The translations under genes were made by a program, and so were the position numbers. This document shows, in pieces, positions 58,853 through 64,000 of a stretch of 64,000 nucleotides of DNA. Within the stretch, counting starts at the first letter, position 1, and every line of letters starts with the position of its first letter. The notes under the pieces are model-generated. The model was not told where the DNA came from. It searched no databases and saw only the letters and a list, made by a program, of their open reading frames with translations. Location: the NCBI GenBank assembly GCA_051294375.1, contig CM119269.1, positions 21,313,665 through 21,377,664 of the forward strand, read 5' to 3'. The stretch comes from Paraspadella gotoi (taxonomy: Eukaryota; Chaetognatha).

Positions 58853-59039
58853 GTTGATACAAGTTTTTAGTTAAAGAAAGAGAGAGAGAGAGAGAGAGAG
58901 GTTAAAGGTTTCCAACAAAGAATTGAGTAAGGACAGTGATCAGTGGTGAGGACAGATATTTAGAAGTGGCTAGTATGAATAAGTTTTGGAAAGAAGTGAA
59001 AATTGGTGAGAGAGAGAGAGAGATTAAAAACTTAAGTTA

Positions 59040-59200
59040 AAGATTAAAATTTAAAAATTATGTTATAGAATAGGGTAAAGATTAGGGTTAGGGATTAGGC
59101 TTGTGATTAAGATTAAGGATAAGAGATTAGAATTTAGTTAGGAGTTAGGGTTAGATCTTAATGGTTAGGATTTAAGGTCAGGGATGGGAATTAGGTTAGA
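59040..59200. repeat. Degenerate GATTAGGGTTAGGG-like tract
   Basis: Loose TTAGGGTTAGGGATTAGG repetition, possibly related to the CCCTAA-like satellite at 45.7 kb. Too irregular to be a telomere. Confidence 0.5.
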
Positions 59201-59340
59201 ATTAATTAAGGAATAAAGTTTAAGATCAGGTTCTGGGTTTAAAAATATATTACAGTTAAATATTAAAGTTTAAATTAAGTTTAGGTATAGAGGAACACAA
59301 ATTGGGCGCTTTCGAAAAAAAGAGCCTTTCACTCTCTTAC

Positions 59341-62300
59341 TGTCATGTCTGCAGAGAATGCTCTTGCTGATTTCGCAATTAGCGTCGTCCCAAGTCCCTT
59401 CGTCGGTCTCCCCTTCAGTGAAGATCTGGACGCAATCCTGGACTTTGTCGTTGTTGGGTTCATTTGGACGCCACTGCGCCACTAGGGGTGACCAAACGGT
59501 TCCATCTGACCAGATCCATCGATCATCCTCGGTCATGTTTGCGTTTTCCGGATAGTCTGTAAATATAAATCCAAAAGAAAACAAAAAAGTTTGAGCAAAC
59601 AATGTCGGATCTGCCTATGATAATTAGGCGGTAATAAGCTAATCCGATGTCATTTGAAAGCCAGAAAAAATTACCGATGATAAATCACGATAATTTTTTC
59701 TGACTTTCAATTTAAGGTCATAACAAATGGTAAAATAACAAATCATAACAGACTCTTAATAAATATATAAAAATATCTATAATATCAATTAATTTATCAA
59801 TCATTACCAGTAGCTGCGCCAATACCAACTTGCATAATTTGGTCAACTGGCATAATTTGGTCAACTGGCATAATTTAGTCAACTTGTATAATTTGGTCAA
59901 CTTGATTAATTGGTCAACTGTCATACGTAATTTGGTCAACTGACATAATTTGGTCACCTGGTATAATTTGGTTCACTGGCATAATTTGGTCACGTCAAAA
60001 TTCCATCGAAACTTTATATCCAGCTTTATCACATACTTTCCTACCCACACACAAAATTTTATTCCAATCTATTCATCCAATCACGAGTACTTGGGGTTAA
60101 ATGCTAAAGGGGGATGGACGGATGGACGGACAGACGGACGGACATCGTTTTTTTGCTTAATTTATCATAATTCGATGTTCTGACATGATTTAAGAGAGTG
60201 CCCGACAACCTTTTGGGGTGGGACCGAGGGACCGACAAAGTGGATTATTATAAAGCAAACCCAATATNNNNNNNNNNTGGTCAACTGTCATACATAATTT
60301 GGTCAACTGACATAATTTAGTCACCTGGTATAATTTGGTTCACTGGCATAATTTGGTCACGTCAAGATTCCATCGAAACTTTATATCCAGCTTTATCACA
60401 TACTTTCCTACCCACACACAAAATTTTATTCCAATCTATTCTTCCAATCACGAGTACTTAAGAGAGTGCCCGACAACCTTTTGGGGTGGGACCGAGGNNN
60501 NNNNNNNNNNNNNNNNNNNNNNNNNNNNNNNNNNNNNNNNNNNNNNNNNNNNNNNNNNNNNNNNNNNNNNNNNNNNNNNNNNNNNNNNNNNNNNNNNNNN
60601 NNNNNNNNNNNNNNNNNNNNNNNNNNNNNNNNNNNNNNNNNNNNNNNNNNNNNNNNNNNNNNNNNNNNNNNNNNNNNNNNNNNNNNNNNNNNNNNNNNNN
60701 NNNNNNNNNNNNNNNNNNNNNNNNNNNNNNNNNNNNNNNNNNNNNNNNNNNNNNNNNNNNNNNNNNNNNNNNNNNNNNNNNCAATTAACTGTTTTACTAA
60801 ACAGTCTGATAATACTTAGATTGAACTGAGCTTCGGATCAGGCTGTAACACCGTGTTACAGGCGNNNNNNNNNNNNNNNNNNNNNNNNNTCTGGAATAAT
60901 AACTTACGATTGATACTAGCAGCTTCGCGATCAGGCGTGTAACACGTGCCTTACAGGCGGGTTAAGCGCGCCCCGTCCCTCTTAATCTGCTAGGCGACCA
61001 CCAGCGGCCTCAAAAACCTCGGGTACCTTTGGGTTGGGACGGCCGAATGACTTGCGCTCGCTGATGAGTATGCGTTGGCTGGATTTAGTGCGCACTCATA
61101 CTTGCTTTTTAAAATATTTTGACAATGATTTACTTGATTTTTAGCTTCATAGGTTTTTCCAGCGTTAACTTGTCCTTTTAATTTTATAGTTTGCGCCGCG
61201 TAGTTACTCGTCACGGAGCAACCTCTTATAAGTCACTTTTTGGTCAGTCGGTCTAGTCCATCCCACTTTACATATAACTCTGCCTATGAATTTGTTGTCA
61301 TTTGTTAAAAATCAGAATATAAGCATACCTACTAGTCGCGCGCCTTTTGCCTTTTTAAAAAAAAATCTTAGTAGAAAAAAAAGTATTTAGATGATTTTTT
61401 ACATAAAGGAAATTTGTTTTTTATTATTATTCGTTGATAACAATATAATTAAAACTACCTTTGTTTTTTTCTACTATCAAAACTAATCTAAAATAGAAAG
61501 GTTTAATACATCATGGGTCTACAAAAACAAATCTCATATAACTATAAAGAAATAAATGACATGATAAGAGCACAACAGCCTAGGAATAATCGTTCTGTTC
61601 CTTAAATTTTTAATCTTTTTTTTTTCTTTTTAGAACTTTTTGCAAATTTAAGCCCGATTGAAATTTCACTTAACCATATTGTTTACAAATTACCTGACAA
61701 ATTCCTCAGTTTTACTGGCGGTAAGTCCACATCAGGTTCCTATTAAAGAGAATTTTAACATAATCACTTTTTATGCTATTGTAGGGGTACATATTATATT
61801 ATATGCGATAAAATAAAATACAATGCTAGATAATTGAATATTGTGACTGAAATAAACCAAGAGAATGGGAAACCGGCCATAAAAAGGAGAGGGAGAGACG
61901 AAGAATCAGTACCCAGAGCCTTCCCTTGCGTACCATCCAAATTATAATGGGGGTCAACCTTTGTGGCGACAAAACACATTATTGCCACATCCCCACTCCT
62001 GCGAAAAGTACCAAAGGAGACTTTCTTCTTGTTTGTGGAAAGGGCGTGACTGTCTGGAGCTGGAGGCATGTGACATGGAGGCGCCTTCTGGCCCGAAGAA
62101 AAAAAGGCGGAGCCTGTCGCTGCGCAAACAGCGACATAATATCGTGGAGGCGGAGCTGACTTTGAAGACTCTGAAATGGAAGTCAGCTGGGCTGGCCGCG
62201 GAGGTGGGGGAACCCGCCAAGGAAGTCGTGGTGCCGGCCGCCTAGTTGCAGGGACTGGCCGGGATGGCGGAAACGGCCAAGATGGCGAGACCTGCCAAGA

Positions 62301-62703
62301 GGCTTTACTTAATGAGCCACCGGGTCACGACTGAAGGTGTCCTGTTTATAGGCGGGGTGAACTTATGCAATGCCCGACTACATGTATCCCATCGCTGATA
62401 AAACTAATGTATTTATTACTGGCAAAGCCTTTGACAATTCTTAGCAGACCAGTGAATAAGGCATTATCGTTTCCCACTTTGGTCATAAGAATGCCGTCGA
62501 CAAAGTGTACATTTGCCACAAAAAGTTCAGTCATTTTTTCCATTTTTGATTTGTTTCAGAAGGATTTCCACGTATTCTCGTCGGGCTCATCAGTTATGTA
62601 GGGGTACATAATTATATTTTATGGGCGATAAACAGATACAAGATGTGTACAAGTAGAAATCAAATATTGAGACTGAAACCAGAGAATGGGGCACCGGCTA
62701 ATA

Positions 62704-62746
<43 letters not shown>

Positions 62747-63405
62747 TCAGAAGCCTGTTTCCCTTGCGACCACCAAACATAGTGGCCACACCATTTATCA
62801 TAGGATAACATTTGATGATTTGTAAACTATTTAGCTATTTGTTTATAAACGTTATTTTCAATATACCATTTTCTTTCAAGAAACTCAACTAAAATCCGTT
62901 TGTAATTGTAATTGGCTTAAACTTTTAAAACTACGCACAAAATTTTTAATCGATCAATCGATAAATCAGATTCATAAATTTAAAAAAAGTTACTAGTGAA
63001 GAGACAGTAATTATTGTTATATGTTAGTGACAGAACCGTTCAATATAAGCAGTCCCTGAGCTTCGGATCAGGCGGTAATACCGTGTTACAGGCGGATTAA
63101 GCGCCCCGTCCCTCTTAACTGCTAGGCGGCCACCGGGCTAGAACCCCGGACATTTGGGTTAGGAGGCGAATGACTTGCTTCCAGCACCAATGGCCGCTAA
63201 TGAACGGTTGGTGGATTTTAGTCCACCATACTAGATATAAATCAATGAATCCTACAATCAATCAAATGTTGTTTTAGAAACAACATTATCGATATTAATT
63301 AGTTCATAGTTTAAATTTATAAATTACCAACAAAAGGCGGCACCTTTCCCTCTTCTAGAAATTGTTCATACTTTGACTTTTTGATCGCTCCAATCCATGT
63401 TCCAC
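59341..63405 (-). CDS. C-type lectin-like gene 2 (two exons found)
   Basis: Exons 63405-63328 and 59556-59341, both phase 1 at each end, GT-AG. Joined, they read GTWIGAIKKSKYEQF, then YPENANMTEDDRWIWSDGT, VAQWRPNEPNNDKVQDCVQI and GTWDDANCEISKSILC. This is the second half of a C-type lectin domain with the WIG strand, EPN triplet and WDDANC segment, so Ca2+-dependent mannose-type sugar binding is predicted. The first half of the domain and the signal exon were not found and may lie beyond 63.4 kb. The intron holds SINEs, an LTR-like repeat pair and several gaps. Intron sequence after the second exon's acceptor side (59560-60230) is homologous to that of lectin gene 1 (42135-42850), supporting tandem duplication of the two genes. 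Confidence 0.75.
59825..60000. repeat. GGTCAACTGGCATAATTT minisatellite
   Basis: About nine variants of an 18-bp unit in the lectin gene 2 intron, homologous to the array at 42610-42740. Confidence 0.85.
60268..60277. other. Assembly gap (10 N)
   Basis: Followed by a copy of the sequence that precedes it (60278-60497 repeats 59917-60229 with about 80 bp missing), indicating an unmerged overlap. Confidence 1.
60498..60781. other. Assembly gap (284 N)
   Basis: Only long N run in the window. Frames reported across it are meaningless. Confidence 1.
60828..61098 (-). mobile_element. Two broken SINE (family A) fragments around a 25-N gap
   Basis: 60828-60864 matches the SINE tail. 60908-61098 is a further copy with an unusually dense set of single-base insertions (for example GCGCGCCCCGTCCC). 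The gap is 60865-60889. Confidence 0.7.
61781..62775. mobile_element. Possible small LTR-like element (direct repeats ~170 bp)
   Basis: 61781-61945 and 62598-62775 share GTAGGGGTACATA, GCGATAAA, GAGAATGGG, CACCGGC/ACCGGCC, a GAGAGA tract and CCCTTGCG in the same order and orientation. The 650 bp between has a 56-codon plus-strand frame from about 62077 (begins MEAPSGPKKKRRSL), basic then Glu/Ala-rich. No reverse transcriptase, primer-binding site or polypurine tract could be fixed, so this is at most a small terminal-repeat element. Confidence 0.35.
62998..63230 (-). mobile_element. tRNA-derived SINE (family A)
   Basis: Full-length copy nearly identical to 58227-58458, including TTATTGTTATATGTTAGTGA near its tail and the TGGTGGA/TCCACCA hairpin at its head. 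It lies about 80 bp below the end of lectin gene 2's 63405-63328 exon, inside its intron. Confidence 0.8.
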
Positions 63406-63691
63406 CTGAAAAATGCTCTCGATTTATAAATTTATATAATAAATATTTCCCCAACTTGACATTATAGAGTATGAATTCTGTACTAAAAAACAAAGTCGAT
63501 ATATATTTGTGATATATATTTGTGATATATAGAGCTGATGAGGTCCTGAGATGACGATCCTTAACTAATACAGAATGGGTCCAGCGCTTGGAACTAGGTT
63601 CCAAGGAGTCGCAAAGCACCCTGGCGGTCCCCATAGGGTGTGCCAAATAGCAAAACATACAAGGATTTCAATTTACATTTAGGATAATATA

Positions 63692-63838
63692 TAGGGGCTT
63701 AAAAAATGATGTTAGGAACAATCGCCATTCAAAGATGTTGATCACTGGCCGTGCTACCCTCTGTGTAGGGGCTTAAAAAATGATGTTAGGAACAATCGCC
63801 ATTCAAAGATGTTGATCACTGGCCGTGCTACCCTCTCT
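63692..63838. repeat. Perfect 74-bp tandem duplication
   Basis: The unit starting TAGGGGCTTAAAAAATGATG is repeated twice without change (starts 63692 and 63766). Flanked by ATTTGGCACACCC (inverted) and TTTGGCACACC. Confidence 0.9.
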
Positions 63839-63954
63839 TGAAGGATTTTTGGCACACCTTTTACTTCATATTCTATTGTGTCCAAAGAGAAAATATTTTA
63901 GCGTCCACCCTATTCAAGGGGGGCCAGCTCATTTTGAGCTCTTTCTTACTCCTT

Positions 63955-63979
63955 NNNNNNNNNNNNNNNNNNNNNNNNN
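63955..63979. other. Assembly gap (25 N) before a CT array
   Basis: The window ends in a CT microsatellite (63980-64000). Confidence 1.
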
Positions 63980-64000
63980 TCTCTCTCTCTCTCTCTTCTC

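Noticed and set aside
60335-60829. Frames running through the 284-N gap
   Set aside because: Most residues are undefined; there is no sequence to support them.
47457-63230. Functional tRNA genes at the SINE heads
   Set aside because: The tRNA-like folds have defective anticodon arms and are followed by a shared SINE body at every copy.

Overview
The window is animal nuclear DNA, almost certainly from an invertebrate and possibly an arthropod, though the species cannot be named from the sequence. Reasons: genes split into small exons with GT-AG introns, many long (GA)n/(CT)n/(TTTC)n microsatellites, tRNA-derived SINEs, small hammerhead-ribozyme elements, and a tandem family of secreted C-type lectins. 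Seven runs of N (10, 25 or 284 bases) show that it is a draft scaffold.

Layout. 1-10 kb is mostly simple repeats, a 780-bp purine minisatellite and one CpG-rich block, with only weak exon candidates. 10.76-15.09 kb (minus strand) is a well-supported 11-exon gene for a Golgi beta-1,4-galactosyltransferase-family enzyme (GT7), from signal anchor to stop; its introns hold a hammerhead-ribozyme element and a tRNA-derived SINE. 15-22 kb is non-coding, with minisatellites at 16.5-17.1 and 19.65-19.91 kb. 22.38-22.66 kb carries a cluster of CCAAT boxes. 22.88-23.83 kb is a hAT-like non-autonomous transposon (8-bp target duplication) with a hammerhead-bearing inverted-repeat element nested inside it (14-bp target duplication). 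24-33 kb is AT-rich and repeat-derived. 33.4-36.6 kb holds an intronless, indel-ridden dyskerin-like copy and a glutathione S-transferase-like fragment.

39.28-55.80 kb is a very large inverted repeat with arms of about 8.5 and 7.9 kb around a centre of about 100 bp near 47.87 kb. The left arm carries a five-exon C-type lectin gene (minus strand) whose exons are all open and phase-compatible. The right arm is its mirror image, and every exon copy there carries indels. This is either a real inverted duplication with a dead copy or, more likely, a fold-back or uncorrected long-read assembly artefact. A second C-type lectin gene (two exons, minus strand) lies at 59.34-63.41 kb and shares intron sequence with the first, so the two are tandem paralogues. 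SINEs, short direct duplications next to gaps and an LTR-like pair of direct repeats fill the rest.

No operon-like cooperation is visible. The recognisable biology is Golgi glycan synthesis, secreted carbohydrate-binding proteins, and a small population of retroelements. The most interesting of these is a family of 120-240 bp elements that carry type I hammerhead ribozymes and are flanked by 12-14 bp target-site duplications.
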